Source: Vibrio superstes | Lineage (GTDB): Bacteria > Pseudomonadota > Gammaproteobacteria > Enterobacterales > Vibrionaceae | Direction of reading: 5' to 3' | NCBI RefSeq assembly: GCF_003569005.1 | Contig: NZ_BCUR01000004.1 | Coordinates: 1,897,111-1,961,110, forward strand | Length of the DNA: 64,000 bases | Part shown: piece after piece, positions 29,652 to 40,400 of the stretch | Position numbering within the stretch: position 1 is the first letter of the stretch | Layout: the number at the start of each line of letters is the position of its first letter | The notes under the pieces: generated by a model | The model's database searches: none | What the model was told of the DNA's origin: nothing | The model's input: only the letters and a program-made list of their open reading frames with translations | Made by a program: the position numbers and the translations under genes

Positions 29652-30647
29652 ATGCGAACAATTGGTATTTTTATATTAGCGCTATTTTGTATAGTTCCTA
29701 CTACCCTCGCCTCAAAGGGCCTACCGCCCGGTGATCTGCCCCTAAGAATAAACACTGCGCTATTTGTTGCTGACGTAGATGGTATTGACACCTCGTCACA
29801 AAGTTTTGATATTCGTCTTTTTTATCGCATAAGTTGGCTGGACAGTCGCGAAGCTCACCCCGGTCCAGAGCCTATTACAAAAGACTTGGATGAGGTTTGG
29901 CACCCTCAGTTCCAGATCGTCAGTCAGCAAAAGATCTTCTTTCACAATAAAGACAGCGTCACTATTACCCCTGAAGGTCAGGTATCCTTCTTGGTGGCCA
30001 GCTGGGGCAGTTACTCGCAAGCCATGCGCCTAAACCGTTTCCCTTTTGATATACAGGATTTCAATTTCCATCTGGTTGCTCCTGGGTATAATCCAGCTGA
30101 AATTGAGATGATTGATATTGAAGAGTTCTCTGGGATCGCCAGCAGCTTGTCCCTTGCGGACTGGCGCATTCTAGACTGGTTTGCCGAAACAAAAGCCTAT
30201 CGCCCTTATCAAAATGACACCATCAATGTCGCGGGTATCAATTACGGCTTTGTTGCAGAGCGGCTCAGCAGTTATTACATCCTGAAGATGATCTTGCCGT
30301 TAGCCTTGATTGTTGCCATGTCTTGGGCTGTGTTTTGGATGGACCCACTCAATGTCGCCAGTAACGTAGGTATTGCGATAACCTCAATGTTAACCTTGAT
30401 TGCTTATCGTTTTTCGGCTGACACCATCTTGCCTCGCCTGCCTTATTTAACCAGCTTAGATTATTTTATCTTGGCATCGACTATTTTGGTGTTCGCCAGC
30501 CTACTGCAATGTATTGCAACGTCAGCCTTAGCCAAGGAAGGCAAGCTGGGGCTAGCCCACAGGTTGGATATCATTTCTAGAATCACCTTCCCTGCCCTGT
30601 TCGGGATTGTCGCACTTGAAACCTTGGTATTTAGGTTCTTTGTTTAA
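29652..30647 (+). CDS. Pentameric ligand-gated ion channel (Cys-loop receptor homologue)
   Basis: 331 aa from the ATG at 29652 (TGGAG nine bases upstream); in-frame TTG at 29622 and ATG at 29637 lack this. Signal peptide ~1-20 (MRTIGIFILALFCIVPTTLA). Extracellular beta-sandwich with RFPFDIQDF (129-137) in place of the Cys loop. Four membrane helices: M1 ~209-229, pore-lining M2 ~236-258 (VGIAITSMLTLIAYRFSADT), M2-M3 loop ILPRLPYLT typical of ELIC-like channels, M3 ~267-290, M4 ~309-329. Ligand and ion selectivity are not readable. Lies between cmoA and the Qrr sRNA. Confidence 0.88.
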   Translation: MRTIGIFILALFCIVPTTLASKGLPPGDLPLRINTALFVADVDGIDTSSQSFDIRLFYRISWLDSREAHPGPEPITKDLDEVWHPQFQIVSQQKIFFHNKDSVTITPEGQVSFLVASWGSYSQAMRLNRFPFDIQDFNFHLVAPGYNPAEIEMIDIEEFSGIASSLSLADWRILDWFAETKAYRPYQNDTINVAGINYGFVAERLSSYYILKMILPLALIVAMSWAVFWMDPLNVASNVGIAITSMLTLIAYRFSADTILPRLPYLTSLDYFILASTILVFASLLQCIATSALAKEGKLGLAHRLDIISRITFPALFGIVALETLVFRFFV

Positions 30648-30727
30648 TTTCTGTAGATGATTGCGGATGCATCCGAACCATATGCCTAAAATATGCACAA
30701 GCACACATATGCAAAAATCTAAAATGC

Positions 30728-30748
30728 ATTGCATTATGAAAATGCAAT
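30728..30748 (+). promoter_or_regulatory. Possible LuxO-type activator site
   Basis: Inverted repeat ATTGCAT...ATGCAAT with a 7-bp spacer, about 70 bp upstream of the sigma-54 promoter. Further TGCA-containing half sites lie at 30667-30715. LuxO sites are described as TTGCA/TGCAA palindromes, so this is a plausible enhancer for the Qrr gene. Confidence 0.5.
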
Positions 30749-30816
30749 TTGCTAAACAAGTTAATTTTTAAAGTTTAATCCTTATATAACAAAGGTTTAA
30801 TAAATAATTTTAAAAG

Positions 30817-30834
30817 TTGGCACGTATAGTGCAT
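30817..30834 (+). promoter_or_regulatory. Sigma-54 promoter of the Qrr sRNA
   Basis: TTGGCACGTATAGTGCAT: GG (-24) and GC (-12) elements with the required 10-bp gap. It predicts transcription starting near 30844, exactly where the sRNA begins. Confidence 0.88.
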
Positions 30835-30843
30835 TAGAGAAAG

Positions 30844-30954
30844 TGATCCTTTTAAGCCAAGGATCACCTAGCCAACTGACGTTGTTAGTGAACGTAGTTA
30901 TTGTTCACAAGAATACAAGCCGATCGCACGTTTTTTCGTGGTCGGCTTTTTTTT
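30844..30954 (+). ncRNA. qrr: Quorum-regulatory small RNA (Qrr)
   Basis: About 111 nt. Stem-loop 1 TGATCCTTTTAAGCCAAGGATCA, then the conserved Qrr core CCTAGCCAACTGACGTTGTT, then a TTGTTCAC stem and a terminator (30917-30954: AAGCCGATCGCACG, loop T6, CGTGGTCGGCTT, T tract). Made under LuxO-P with sigma-54 at low cell density; with Hfq it controls the LuxR/HapR master regulator and others. Which of the qrr copies it is cannot be told from here. Confidence 0.95.
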
Positions 30955-30986
30955 GCTTGTCATTTAACTTCAAGAGTAGCAGAGAC

Positions 30987-31018
30987 AAAAAAGCCACCAA
31001 ACTTAAGTTGGTGGCCTT
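30987..31018 (-). terminator. Terminator of the glycine-zipper lipoprotein gene
   Basis: GCCACCAA (30993-31000) pairs with TTGGTGGC (31008-31015). On the minus strand the stem is followed by TTTTTTG, a good terminator 44 bp after the stop. Confidence 0.8.
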
Positions 31019-31061
31019 AGAATTAAGACTATTTTATTAAAGGAGCCTTTGGCTCAAAGCA

Positions 31062-31490
31062 CTAGCTCGCTGGTAACTCTTCTATTTCATCGTGGTCTGC
31101 CAACTCTGCTTCCTCATATTCAGCCAATTTTGCCTCTAGCTGTTTAATTCGGACTTCAGCTTCCAGCTCAGCAAGTCTCTTCTCTGCATCGCTACGGTTG
31201 TCCTGACTGATGCCATCAGCAAGCACTTCATTTCGATCTGCTGAGCGAGAGTCTTCTAAGTCTTTCATAGAACCGGCAACACCACCGGTCACGCCACCAG
31301 CAACAGCCCCCATGACTGCCAATTCTGGTTCGCCAGTCAGCGCTCCTAATGTTGCACCAACAAGGGCACCGCCTGCCGCACCTCGGTTACGGGCAGCATT
31401 TTCATTCTCAGCATCAAAAGCAGGTGATGAGCACCCTACTAACATCGCGATACTTAATACACTGCTCATTTTCATTAGGCTTGATTTCAT
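31062..31490 (-). CDS. Glycine-zipper lipoprotein
   Basis: 142 aa. Lipobox MLVGCS (Cys ~20), then a Gly-rich zipper (GAAGGALVGATLGALTGEPE, AVMGAVAGGVTGGVAGS, ~37-74) of the kind seen in SlyB/Rcs-type outer-membrane lipoproteins, then an acidic coiled coil (~95-135, KRLAELEAEVRIKQLEAKLAEYEE). Function unknown; the layout suggests an envelope-anchored structural protein. Confidence 0.78.
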   Translation of the reverse strand: MKSSLMKMSSVLSIAMLVGCSSPAFDAENENAARNRGAAGGALVGATLGALTGEPELAVMGAVAGGVTGGVAGSMKDLEDSRSADRNEVLADGISQDNRSDAEKRLAELEAEVRIKQLEAKLAEYEEAELADHDEIEELPAS

Positions 31491-31620
31491 TTTCTGGTCT
31501 CATCAACAATTAAATTGCACGTAAGATACAGCTAGCCAAAGCTATAGAAAAATTAGCTCTAATTATTGCAACCATAAGTAAAACAAATCACACGAACAGA
31601 CCCTAGTAATTAGACATAAA

Positions 31621-31648
31621 AAAACCACCGAATTTAATCGGTGGTTTT
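31621..31648 (-). terminator. Terminator of the torECA operon
   Basis: AAAACCACCGA (31621-31631) pairs with TCGGTGGTTTT (31638-31648), with more A residues on the left giving a minus-strand U tract. It lies 19 bp past the torA stop. Confidence 0.88.
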
Positions 31649-31667
31649 AGTTTCAATAATTAAAAGG

Positions 31668-34133
31668 TTAAGAAACCTCTAGTGGTCCACCAAAGGCAGT
31701 CACTGGAGGTACCTCGCCTTTGAACTTCTCGATATTCACCAAGCAGGTATTGGCAGATGTTGCCTGTGCCAACTCTGATGATGGAATGTCTTGAGTTAGG
31801 GTGTTGGGATCGCCATAGGTATCTATTGCGCCAATTTTCTCATTGAGTGGTCCGTACCATGCACCCTCTTCAATTCGAATCACACCCTCTGGGTAATGGT
31901 CACTCACTACGGCCCCGGCTAAAAGCTGTCCGCGATCATTAAACACGCGAATCAAATCCCCATCTTTAATCCCTTTGGCTTTCGCATCTTTAGGGTTTAG
32001 GTAGCAAGGCTCACGTCCCTGAACCGCATAAGTTGCGCGGAATTCTTCTGATTCACACATTTGTGAGTGGAGGCGCTTGTCTGGGTGACAAGACTGGAGC
32101 CAGTACGGGTGTTTATCCGAGCCTGGACCGCCGTGGGAGCGCTCTGACTTTTCAAACCACATTGGGTGCTCTTGGCAATGCTCGTAACCGTAGCGCCCGA
32201 TAGTACGACTGGTGATCTCGATAAAGCCTGATGGTGTTCCTAAGGCACTGATCTCGGGATCTTCACGGAAATCTGCGTGACGCGTCCAAGGTTGACCCTT
32301 ACCAAAGTCTAGGAAGCCTTTCTCCCAGAACTCTTCAAACTCTGGCAGATTAAACTTAGGGTTAGATGCCTTACAGCCATCGTATAGACTCTTCACCCAC
32401 TCCATTTCAGACATGCCACGAGTGTAGTCTTTGTCACGGCCCCAGCGAGCGGTAAGCTCAGTCATGATGTCAAAGTCAGTTTTAGATTGGAACAGCGGGT
32501 CGACAAGCTTATGCATCGCAACGAGACCACGACCTGAGTATGCGCCATAGCCATCAATATCGTTACGCTCAAACTGAGTACACGCTGGCAAAACGATATC
32601 TGAGAAACGACACGTAGCAGTCCAAGCAAAATCGATAGTCACCATGGTTTGAAGGTTTTTGAACGCCTTCTTCATGTTGTTGCGATCTTGGTGATGGTGC
32701 CAAGGGTTGTTGCCACTAATCACCATCATTTTGTAGGCAGGAAGTGTTACTTCACTGCCATTCGCTTGAATTTTCTTACCGGGCTCTAGAAGACAGTCAA
32801 TCCAACGAGCCACAGGAATAACGCTGCTGTAGCCGTTGTAGTCCTTGTTGGTGTACTTAGGCTCTTGACCTGTATCGATATTCAGAGGATATGAACCCGG
32901 CGCACCGAAGCCTGTAGAGGAGACGCCGATACCAGAGTAATGGTGACCATAAGATACACCACCGCCCGGCAAGCCAATTTGACCAATCATTGAAGCCAGT
33001 ACAGCACCCATCCAGTATGGCTGTTCACCGTGCTCTTGACGTTGTATACACCAACCAAACATGATCTGAGTGCGACCGCTCACTAGCATGCGAGCAAATT
33101 CACGAATCTTATCCGCTGGAACGCCACAGATTTCCGCAGCCCATTCTGGCGTTTTTTCTACCTTATCTTTGGTTTCACCCATCATATAAGGAACAAACTC
33201 TTTGAAGCCAAGACAGTACAGCTCGATAAATTTCTTATCGTACAGATCTTCTGTATACAGCGTATGTGCCATACCTAGCATGAAGGCTACGTCAGTTTGT
33301 GGATTCACATACAAGTGTTCGTTGCCAAGGTATTGCTGAGTCTTGTTCTTAACTGGATCCACCGAGATCACATTGATCTCTTTCTTAGCGACTTTCTCTT
33401 TCAGTTGCTCAAGATACTCAAACGACTCATGGGTTTCACACGTCCAACCTACCTGAAGGTTCTTAACCGGATCGTTTGCCCAGATAATGATGTTGTCACT
33501 GTTCTCTAGGATAAGCTCCCAAGACGTGCCTTGCGCGTACACCTCGGTAGAGCCAAGTACATACGGCAATATGGTTTGACCTGCACCGGTAGAGTAATCC
33601 CCTACCTTCTTCACCGAGTAACCGTGCAAGCCGATAGCGCGCTGCATATGGTTATTACAGCTGTGCATTTGGCCTGTTTGACGCCAGCCTGTTTGACCCG
33701 CATGCAGTGCCCAAGGACCGTAGTCTTTTTGAACACGCTCAAGCTCTCGATAGAAGAGATCAAGCGCCTCATCCCAAGTGACACGAACAAAGCGATTGTT
33801 ACCACGTGTATCTGTGGCGTACTTGTGCTTCTTCAACCAATCCAAACGAACCATAGGGTAGCGGATACGTGAGGGGCTATAGATAATACCCTTGATACCG
33901 TTTAGCATCTCGGTTGGGTATTTATCCACTTCTAGCGGTTTTATCTCTTGAACCTTACCGGCCCACACTCGAGCGCGAAAAGCGCCCCAGTGGGATCCTG
34001 AAGTCTTCCACACACCTTCTGTTTCTGAAGCGGCGTTAGCAGAGCTTGATACTAATAAGCTTGGACCAATCACGGATGCTGCAGCACCTGTTGCGCCTAA
34101 ACCTTTCAGAAAGCTTCTTCTTGATAATGACAT
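31668..34133 (-). CDS. torA: Trimethylamine-N-oxide reductase TorA
   Basis: About 821 aa from the ATG at 34133 (GGAG eight bases upstream); ATG at 34166 overlaps torC. A twin-arginine signal [10 protein letters not shown] opens it, so folded molybdoenzyme is exported to the periplasm. Molybdopterin oxidoreductase of the DMSO reductase family ([33 protein letters not shown]). Terminal reductase for TMAO, fed by TorC. Confidence 0.95.
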   Translation of the reverse strand: MSLSRRSFLKGLGATGAAASVIGPSLLVSSSANAASETEGVWKTSGSHWGAFRARVWAGKVQEIKPLEVDKYPTEMLNGIKGIIYSPSRIRYPMVRLDWLKKHKYATDTRGNNRFVRVTWDEALDLFYRELERVQKDYGPWALHAGQTGWRQTGQMHSCNNHMQRAIGLHGYSVKKVGDYSTGAGQTILPYVLGSTEVYAQGTSWELILENSDNIIIWANDPVKNLQVGWTCETHESFEYLEQLKEKVAKKEINVISVDPVKNKTQQYLGNEHLYVNPQTDVAFMLGMAHTLYTEDLYDKKFIELYCLGFKEFVPYMMGETKDKVEKTPEWAAEICGVPADKIREFARMLVSGRTQIMFGWCIQRQEHGEQPYWMGAVLASMIGQIGLPGGGVSYGHHYSGIGVSSTGFGAPGSYPLNIDTGQEPKYTNKDYNGYSSVIPVARWIDCLLEPGKKIQANGSEVTLPAYKMMVISGNNPWHHHQDRNNMKKAFKNLQTMVTIDFAWTATCRFSDIVLPACTQFERNDIDGYGAYSGRGLVAMHKLVDPLFQSKTDFDIMTELTARWGRDKDYTRGMSEMEWVKSLYDGCKASNPKFNLPEFEEFWEKGFLDFGKGQPWTRHADFREDPEISALGTPSGFIEITSRTIGRYGYEHCQEHPMWFEKSERSHGGPGSDKHPYWLQSCHPDKRLHSQMCESEEFRATYAVQGREPCYLNPKDAKAKGIKDGDLIRVFNDRGQLLAGAVVSDHYPEGVIRIEEGAWYGPLNEKIGAIDTYGDPNTLTQDIPSSELAQATSANTCLVNIEKFKGEVPPVTAFGGPLEVS

Positions 34134-34152
34134 TATTTCTCTCCGTCCAGAA

Positions 34153-35337
34153 TTAGTGATGCTCATCTGAGAAATCAGATGAATGTTTCTGTAGGTATTT
34201 CAATACCAAGGCTTCACTATCAGTATCTAGGTTTACGAATGCTGACATACCGTTGAACATGCCCGGCCATGCATTAGCACTGAAGTGTGCAGGTGCTGGC
34301 TGTGTATGACAGGTTGAGCAGTTTACGGTGTATGACTCACCCGCACGCTCCCAAATTGGATCGTAACTTTCTACTAGTGCTTCTGGTTTCATCCAAACTG
34401 TTGCGATAACTCGGCTCCAAGGCAAACCGGTTAGCTCATCTTCTTTCTCTTCAAAGCTTTGCACGATAGCATCGCTTTGTGCCGCTTCTTTAAGTAGAGA
34501 GCCCACCGCGATATTCATACCAAAGTCTTCTTGAATTACTCGCCCAAAGCCTTTGTCTTTACGCCAGCCACTAATTTCAACTTGTAGAGCTTTGTCTGTG
34601 ACCTGAAGAACCTTAATTTGAGACGCTGGGTTCAATAGACCAGCTTCAACAGAAAGGTCTTTGTCTTCGTATAGAGGAAGGTGACGAACAGACACATAAG
34701 AGGAGTCTTTAGAGTAAGAGGTTGAGTGTGCAATCTGTTCTAGCTCACCGACCATACCACCTGAGGTATCCATATTTTCAGGCAGTTTATGAGCAATACC
34801 TTTGTGACAATCCAAACAGCTTTGATCTCGCTCTGCCGCTTGCTTCATTTGAATTCGAGCCGTTGGAGACATTAACTCATAATCCATTGATTCGTAGTTG
34901 TGACAGTTTTTACATTCCAGAGACTTGTTGGCTGAAAAACGGTCCCACTCATGACGAGCCAGCTCAAAGCGACGCGCTTCAAATTTTTCTGGGGTATCTA
35001 AGTCTCCAAAGATCTGAGCATACACTTCTTTAGAAGCTTGTATCTTACGCGCTATCTTAGCGGTCCACTCATGAGGAACGTGACAATCTGGGCAGGTTGC
35101 ACGAACACCCGAATGGTTTTTCCAGTGAACCGTTGTTTGAAGCTCTTCGTATACGTTATCACGCATGGTGTGACAGCTTATACAAAACTCCTCAGTGTTG
35201 GTGGCTTCTAGTGCAGTATTAAATCCGCCCCAAAAGATAACCCCGGCCAAAAAGCCGCCTAGGGTGAGAACGCCTAAACTTATATGTTTAGCTGGGCGCC
35301 CCATCGTTTTCCATAGTTTCACGATTAGTGACTTCAT
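34153..35337 (-). CDS. torC: Pentaheme c-type cytochrome TorC
   Basis: 394 aa. N-terminal membrane anchor (~18-40, [20 protein letters not shown]), then four NapC/NirT-type hemes at CISCH (52-56), CPDCH (82-86), CKNCH (142-146), CLDCH (174-178), and a fifth CSTCH (340-344) in the C-terminal TorA-binding part. Passes electrons from menaquinol to TorA. Stop is 19 bp before torA. Confidence 0.96.
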   Translation of the reverse strand: MKSLIVKLWKTMGRPAKHISLGVLTLGGFLAGVIFWGGFNTALEATNTEEFCISCHTMRDNVYEELQTTVHWKNHSGVRATCPDCHVPHEWTAKIARKIQASKEVYAQIFGDLDTPEKFEARRFELARHEWDRFSANKSLECKNCHNYESMDYELMSPTARIQMKQAAERDQSCLDCHKGIAHKLPENMDTSGGMVGELEQIAHSTSYSKDSSYVSVRHLPLYEDKDLSVEAGLLNPASQIKVLQVTDKALQVEISGWRKDKGFGRVIQEDFGMNIAVGSLLKEAAQSDAIVQSFEEKEDELTGLPWSRVIATVWMKPEALVESYDPIWERAGESYTVNCSTCHTQPAPAHFSANAWPGMFNGMSAFVNLDTDSEALVLKYLQKHSSDFSDEHH

Positions 35338-35379
35338 CTTACTCTCGCTCTTAAATCAGTTTTCTTAGTTGCATCTTGC

Positions 35380-35556
35380 TTAACCATGAATGCCGGGTGG
35401 GCCCCATACAAAAACTTGAAGCATCCAGACCACAAAACCATACCCGCCTACTAACACCACACTTAGAACCGGGAATAGAACGACTGCGATAAAAAGAAAG
35501 GCTTTCCACTCAAGTGAGCTTTTCTCTTCTTCTTGGATATTATTCATATCACTCAT
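35380..35556 (-). CDS. torE: TorE (NapE family) small membrane protein
   Basis: 58 aa: acidic N-terminus (EEEKSSLEWKAF), one membrane helix (LFIAVVLFPVLSVVLVGGYG), then VVWMLQVFVWGPPGIHG. The WMxQxxxGPPG-type C-terminus is typical of NapE/TorE proteins. First gene of torECA, 42 bp before torC. Its role in TMAO respiration is not well defined. Confidence 0.93.
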   Translation of the reverse strand: MSDMNNIQEEEKSSLEWKAFLFIAVVLFPVLSVVLVGGYGFVVWMLQVFVWGPPGIHG

Positions 35557-36085
35557 ACACGTTGCCTTGATTGTTGTTATTCATTCACCACGGTAATACC
35601 GCGGCGAGCCAATACTAAAAATTTAGACCATATCCCTGATCTATCCAGTTGTTGCGATTGATATTTCCTATCAACAAGAGTTATTCACAGCTTGAATAAG
35701 CAACAGGATCAATAATGAAATTTTTAAAGCGCGCAATTTGACGCAACTTAAATTGAAAGTAAATGTAAATGGCTAATTTAATTTACTTTACTCTGCTGTT
35801 TGATGGTTTTTTGAACATCGGTCTTTTTGGATTTCTAGAGCGGTTATCCACAATAATTGTGGATAAAAAGTGTAAAGTCTTGTCCAGTCTGGGCTGACAG
35901 AGAGTCAATGTTAAATTTGACTTTTTTTACGCTACAATGACAAATCTTTTAAATTTCCTTCAGAAGCCCCTTTAGTGATGAACAATTGAGCGGGCGTAGG
36001 ATATAGATAACGTTTTTTACTGTTTGTTGTTGATTCAGTGCTATTCCAGTCCTACTGTGGAAGAAAGTATCAAAAAGGAATAATC
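35557..36085. other. Intergenic region with three DnaA boxes
   Basis: 529 bp between torE and the TIGR02647 gene, AT-rich. Consensus TTATNCACA DnaA boxes at 35681-35689, 35844-35852 and, inverted, 35858-35866. Presumed to hold the torE promoter on the minus strand and that of the TIGR02647 gene on the plus strand. Confidence 0.6.
35844..35866. promoter_or_regulatory. Pair of inverted DnaA boxes
   Basis: TTATCCACA and TGTGGATAA separated by ATAAT, each a perfect match to the strong DnaA box. A third (TTATTCACA) lies at 35681-35689. Suggests DnaA binding; whether for gene control or DnaA titration/recharging is open. The palindrome could also act as an mRNA hairpin. Confidence 0.6.
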
Positions 36086-36319
36086 ATGAAATTCAATCAA
36101 CTATTGACCGATGAACTAAATCTACTTCTTCAATTCGATTTAAACAGTGCTGCAACCGGTATCAAAGTACACAGCGACGCAGAAGAACATGTACAACTGG
36201 CAGTCAGAAGACTTTTCGATAAGGGTTTATGTACTCTAAATGATGGTGGCTATCTAACGGATGAAGGCATTGAAATCGCTGAGCACGCCGAAAAAGTATT
36301 GAGAGCCCTTAGTCACTAA
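36086..36319 (+). CDS. TIGR02647 family protein
   Basis: 77 aa from the ATG at 36086 (AAGGA seven bases upstream), MKFNQLLTDELNLLLQFDLNS; an in-frame ATG at 36038 lacks an RBS. The patterns GIKVHSDA, RLFDKGL and GGYLTDEG(x)E match the small TIGR02647 family of gammaproteobacteria. Helical, possibly DNA-binding; role unknown. Co-transcribed with the next gene (2-bp gap). Confidence 0.82.
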   Translation: MKFNQLLTDELNLLLQFDLNSAATGIKVHSDAEEHVQLAVRRLFDKGLCTLNDGGYLTDEGIEIAEHAEKVLRALSH

Positions 36320-36321
36320 AT

Positions 36322-37155
36322 ATGACTGCAGTCTTAATTATAGGCGCAGGTTGGCTTGGTCGCCCATTAGCCAAACAACTTAGCGCCTCAAACCACACTG
36401 TTCACGTGACAAATTCGAGTCATGAGAACACCGAAGAAAGCCTTGAATTCGGTTTATCGGCTCATCAATTACAACTCCCCCTACCTTGCATACAACCTCT
36501 AGCATCGCTCATTGAGCAATTGAAAATTGAGGTGGTTATTGGGTGTATTACCCCAGGCTTCAGGCGCAGTGCAACTCCCGATTGGGACAGTTATGCCAAT
36601 AACTGGCAGCAAATCTGTGACGCAGCAAAGCAAGGTGGCGCCCGTAAAGTCATAATGATTAGCTCTACCGCGGTTTACCCTTCTGTATCGAAAGATATGA
36701 AAGAGGATGACGCGAGCCTAGAGTTAGCCCTTGGCAGTAATGATTTTTCCAAAAAAAGCCTCGCTCTGTTGCAAGCTGAGCAAAAAATTATAGAGAGTGG
36801 GATGGATTATGTGGTGATCCGCTGCAGTGGATTGGTGGATGAGATTCGCCATCCCTCTCGCTTTGCTATGCGATTACGCTCAGTGAGTCGCAATGCTCCT
36901 GCAAACATGCTGCATAGGGTGGATGCTGTTGGTATGGTTGAGTATGCTATGACTCATATTGGGCATGACATCATTAATGCCTCCACGCCAAATACCTGTG
37001 ATAAAGCGCAGTTTTATCAAGCGGCGATAGACGCTCGATCCCTCAACATTTCCTTGCCTGAAGTGGTTGATACTCCAGACAAGCAAATCGATAGCTCAAA
37101 ATCCGTCAAACTTGGATATCAGTACCATTTCCAACATACGTTAGATTTGTTGTAA
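36322..37155 (+). CDS. YeeZ-like NAD(P)-binding epimerase family protein
   Basis: 277 aa, extended SDR. Dinucleotide motif IIGAGWLGRPLAKQL at the N-terminus, ISSTAVYP in the active-site region, and LLQAEQKI in place of a clear YxxxK. Similar to E. coli YeeZ and other epimerases of unknown substrate. Starts two bases after the TIGR02647 stop. Confidence 0.75.
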   Translation: MTAVLIIGAGWLGRPLAKQLSASNHTVHVTNSSHENTEESLEFGLSAHQLQLPLPCIQPLASLIEQLKIEVVIGCITPGFRRSATPDWDSYANNWQQICDAAKQGGARKVIMISSTAVYPSVSKDMKEDDASLELALGSNDFSKKSLALLQAEQKIIESGMDYVVIRCSGLVDEIRHPSRFAMRLRSVSRNAPANMLHRVDAVGMVEYAMTHIGHDIINASTPNTCDKAQFYQAAIDARSLNISLPEVVDTPDKQIDSSKSVKLGYQYHFQHTLDLL

Positions 37156-37224
37156 GAGATGGGGATTAACTGGCTTACTACTTACCCAAACTAGGCATCA
37201 TATCTGCGTTCTTTTTCGAGCAAC

Positions 37225-37395
37225 TGAAGAATAAGGCTGGCAAATAGATTCCCACTAACAACAGTGGGAATGACTCTGCTTTTAGTGTGTTACTATTGAT
37301 ATAAAGATAGGCGTCATGTCCGAGGGTTTTCTGGGCCGGCACTCCGGTCGGGCATCTCTGAAATTCAGCGGAAAGGTAGATCCCCACTAACCACT
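37225..37395. repeat. Three REP-like units between the YeeZ-like gene and mukB
   Basis: On the minus strand: GTCATTTCCACAG...GTGGGGATCTA (right), CATGTCCGA...TCGGGCATCTC (middle, on the plus strand), and GTCATTCCCACTGTTG...GTGGGAATCTA (left). Same head/stem/tail design as the units near ruvA and purR. The rest of this 325-bp gap shows nothing else. Confidence 0.75.
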
Positions 37396-37480
37396 GTGGA
37401 AATGACTTTGCTGTTAGTCTGTCACTTGATTCCTCAGATAAAACGCTATGTACTGCGTTTTATCTGATATCTTGAACTGA

Positions 37481-40400
37481 CTAAACCACCTCAGCCTCAT
37501 CAATCGTCTCTGAGCCCACCGATTGTTGACCAAAGCCACGCAAGCCAACCACATGCACGTGCTCGTGGTCTTTGAAGACCTTACGCACTAGCTTGTAGGT
37601 GGTTCCCTTCTCAGGGCTGATGTTTTCAGGAGCGGCAATCAACAATTGCATATTCAAGCGATCACACAGCTCAAACAGGGTCGCAATGGATTTTGCATCA
37701 AGACGCGCTGCCTCATCTAAGAATAACAAGCGACAAGGAACAATATCCTTACTGCGTAAGCGACGTGATTCTTCTTCCCAGCTCTGAACTACCATCAACA
37801 AGATAGATTGACCAGTACCGATCGCCTCACCTGTAGAAAGTGCGCCAGATTCCGCCTGTAGCCAACCCTCTGAGCCACGGTTTACCTCAACACCCATTTC
37901 TAGGTAGTTGCGGTAATCCAACAGTTCTTCACCCATCACCTGCGGCGAGCGTTGTCCCATGTCGATATGAGGATTCACACGCTGGAATAACTTAGCCATG
38001 GCCTCGGAGAAGGTCAGTCTTGAGTTATCAAACAATTGCTGATGAGTCTTGTCTGGACAAGCCAAACTATCCAACAAAATTTGATGACTCTCACGGATCT
38101 GCACATTCAATCGCACACCCTTAACCTGACCAAAGTGAATGTTGGACAAGCCTTGGTTCAAGATACGAATACGGTTTTGCTCACGCTGAATGGTTTTCTT
38201 GATAATGCTCGATACCGATTCTGAGCTAATCGCCAAGCGGTTCTCACGCTGATTCAGCTCTTCAGTCAGACGGGCAAGCTCTACCTCCATCTCTTCGATA
38301 GCTTCTACAGGATCATCGGTGTGGATAATGTCCTGACGAATACGCTCTCTTAGGTATTGGTAGACCGCAATGTAAAACAGCACCTTACGCTCAGGATATG
38401 CGGTATCTTCCGATGCGCGCAGTGAATCACGCAAGTCATCTTCATTAGCAACAGCCAAGCGAAGCGCACCCAAAGACTTATCCGACATAGAGCGAAGCTC
38501 GCCCTCTGAAAGATACGCCAGTTCACGCTTGTGCAGTCTGCGTTCTACATCATGCTCTCTTGCAAGCTTAAGCACTGAACACCAGCCGGCTTTTGCCGTT
38601 ACAACAAAGGTACGCAGCTCTGAGTACTCTTTCTGCTGCTTCTTAAGCGCTTTGGTAGAACTGCGAAGCTCCATCTCAGTCGCTGTCAGTGTTTTTTGCA
38701 TCTGCGCTTGAGCAGTGCGAGAGGTTTCAATGCGTTGATGCAGGCTTTCTTTGCGCGTTTGTGCACGCTCTAGGATGCCCTCATCTAGCGTAATGCCCGC
38801 ATCCGTCAACTCTTGGCGGAACTCTTGAACGGTTTCCGATTTCGCTTGATGCGAGCTTTTCAGCGTTGCCAGTAGCTGATTGTATTGCTGGAACTGTTGC
38901 TGAGCCTGTTTGGAGCCCTCACGGGCACGATCTTTCTCTTGCTCTGCAGTCGCAAGCTTCAGCTTCAGCTGTTCGCTTAGCTCACTGCTTTTATCAAGAA
39001 GCTTCACCGAGTCTGCATAGGCAAAGTGCGCTTTGCGCCCCAGTACATTCGACAATGCAAAGGTCTTTTGTTTGTTGAACTGTAGTGCTTGGTCTAAGGC
39101 TTCATATTCCGCCTGAATAGCATCAAATTGCTCAGGATCCGCCTCAAGGGCATTCGCAATCGGCTCAAGCTTTTGTAGCGTCTGACCGAACTGGTCTAGG
39201 TATCGCTTGCTCTCAGACAATAGCTCTAGTTTTTGCAGAACTTCTTCTAAACGCTCGCTTAAGGACTCGTCTTCAAGCAGGTGCAGAGACGGCGCAATCT
39301 TATCAAGCGCTGACAGCGCCTTCTTAGCTTTAGCTAGTGCCGCCTTGTGCTCTGCTTCTGCAGATTGCAGCGCTGATAGTTTTTCAATTAGTGCACTGCG
39401 CTGGCTTCGCAATGAGTTAATGCTTTGCTCAGGATCATCCTCGAATGCGACTTGGGCATGGTGTGCCACAAAGTCATTGTATGCTTGGTACAGACGCTGT
39501 GCTTTTTGCGCATCAAAAGAGGCTTTAGCGTAGTCTTCGATTAATTGGTCGCGCTCTTCACGAAGCGTCTCCAAACGAGATTCACGTGCCGCTCGACCAA
39601 ACAGAGGCACTTTAGGGAAGCGTGAGAAACGCAGTTGCTGTTCGCTAACTTGAACACACACTGCACCTTCAAACTCTTCTACCTCAAATTGGCTATCATC
39701 GAAGGCATCTACATCACCCTCTAGGATATAAACGTCATCAGGGCAGTCATCAAACTCGACTAGACGCTCCTTCACACCGCTCATGTCCGATACTACGATA
39801 GCGTGACGAGCCGGACCATACATAGCGCTAAAGTACGGAGCATCTTCTAGGGTGATGTCGTCATAGATTTCAGAAAGAAGCACACCGCCTAAGCTATCAG
39901 CTAGAGCCTTAAGTCGAGCGTCATTGGCGCCGCCTGGTGCACCTAATGCTTCAATCTCTTTTTCAACTTGAGTGCGGCGAATCGCCAGCGCATCCTTACT
40001 TGATAGCAAGGCTTTCTCAGATTCCAATACTGATTGCATTGAAGCCATCACTGACTGCGCACTGTTCAGCTCAGCATCCGTTTGGTCACTTAGCTGAGTG
40101 AGTGCATCGCTCGCCTTGATCCAGCGAGGCGCTATGGATTCAAAGCGTTGAATCTCAGAATTGATTTGCTGTTCATTGCGACGCATCTCTATCAGGTTTT
40201 CACGATCCGATTCAATGCCCATCTCCGCCGTCTCAATGGCCCCAGATTGGCGCTCATATTCCACTTCAAGGTCGGCTTCATCAACCAACAACGTAGCAAA
40301 TTGCTGCTGATATTCACTCACCAATGTGCGAGCGGCTTGCTGCTTCGCGACGGCTTTGGTCAAGTCTTGTTTCTGTGACTGCCAGTGAGAAAGTTGCTGC

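Noticed and set aside
35844-35866. Simple terminator
   Set aside because: The palindrome has no T tract and both arms are perfect DnaA boxes, so DNA binding is the better reading.
35557-36085. crtS or a replication origin
   Set aside because: Three DnaA boxes alone without an unwinding element or Rep gene do not make an origin; the gene context does not match the known crtS locus.
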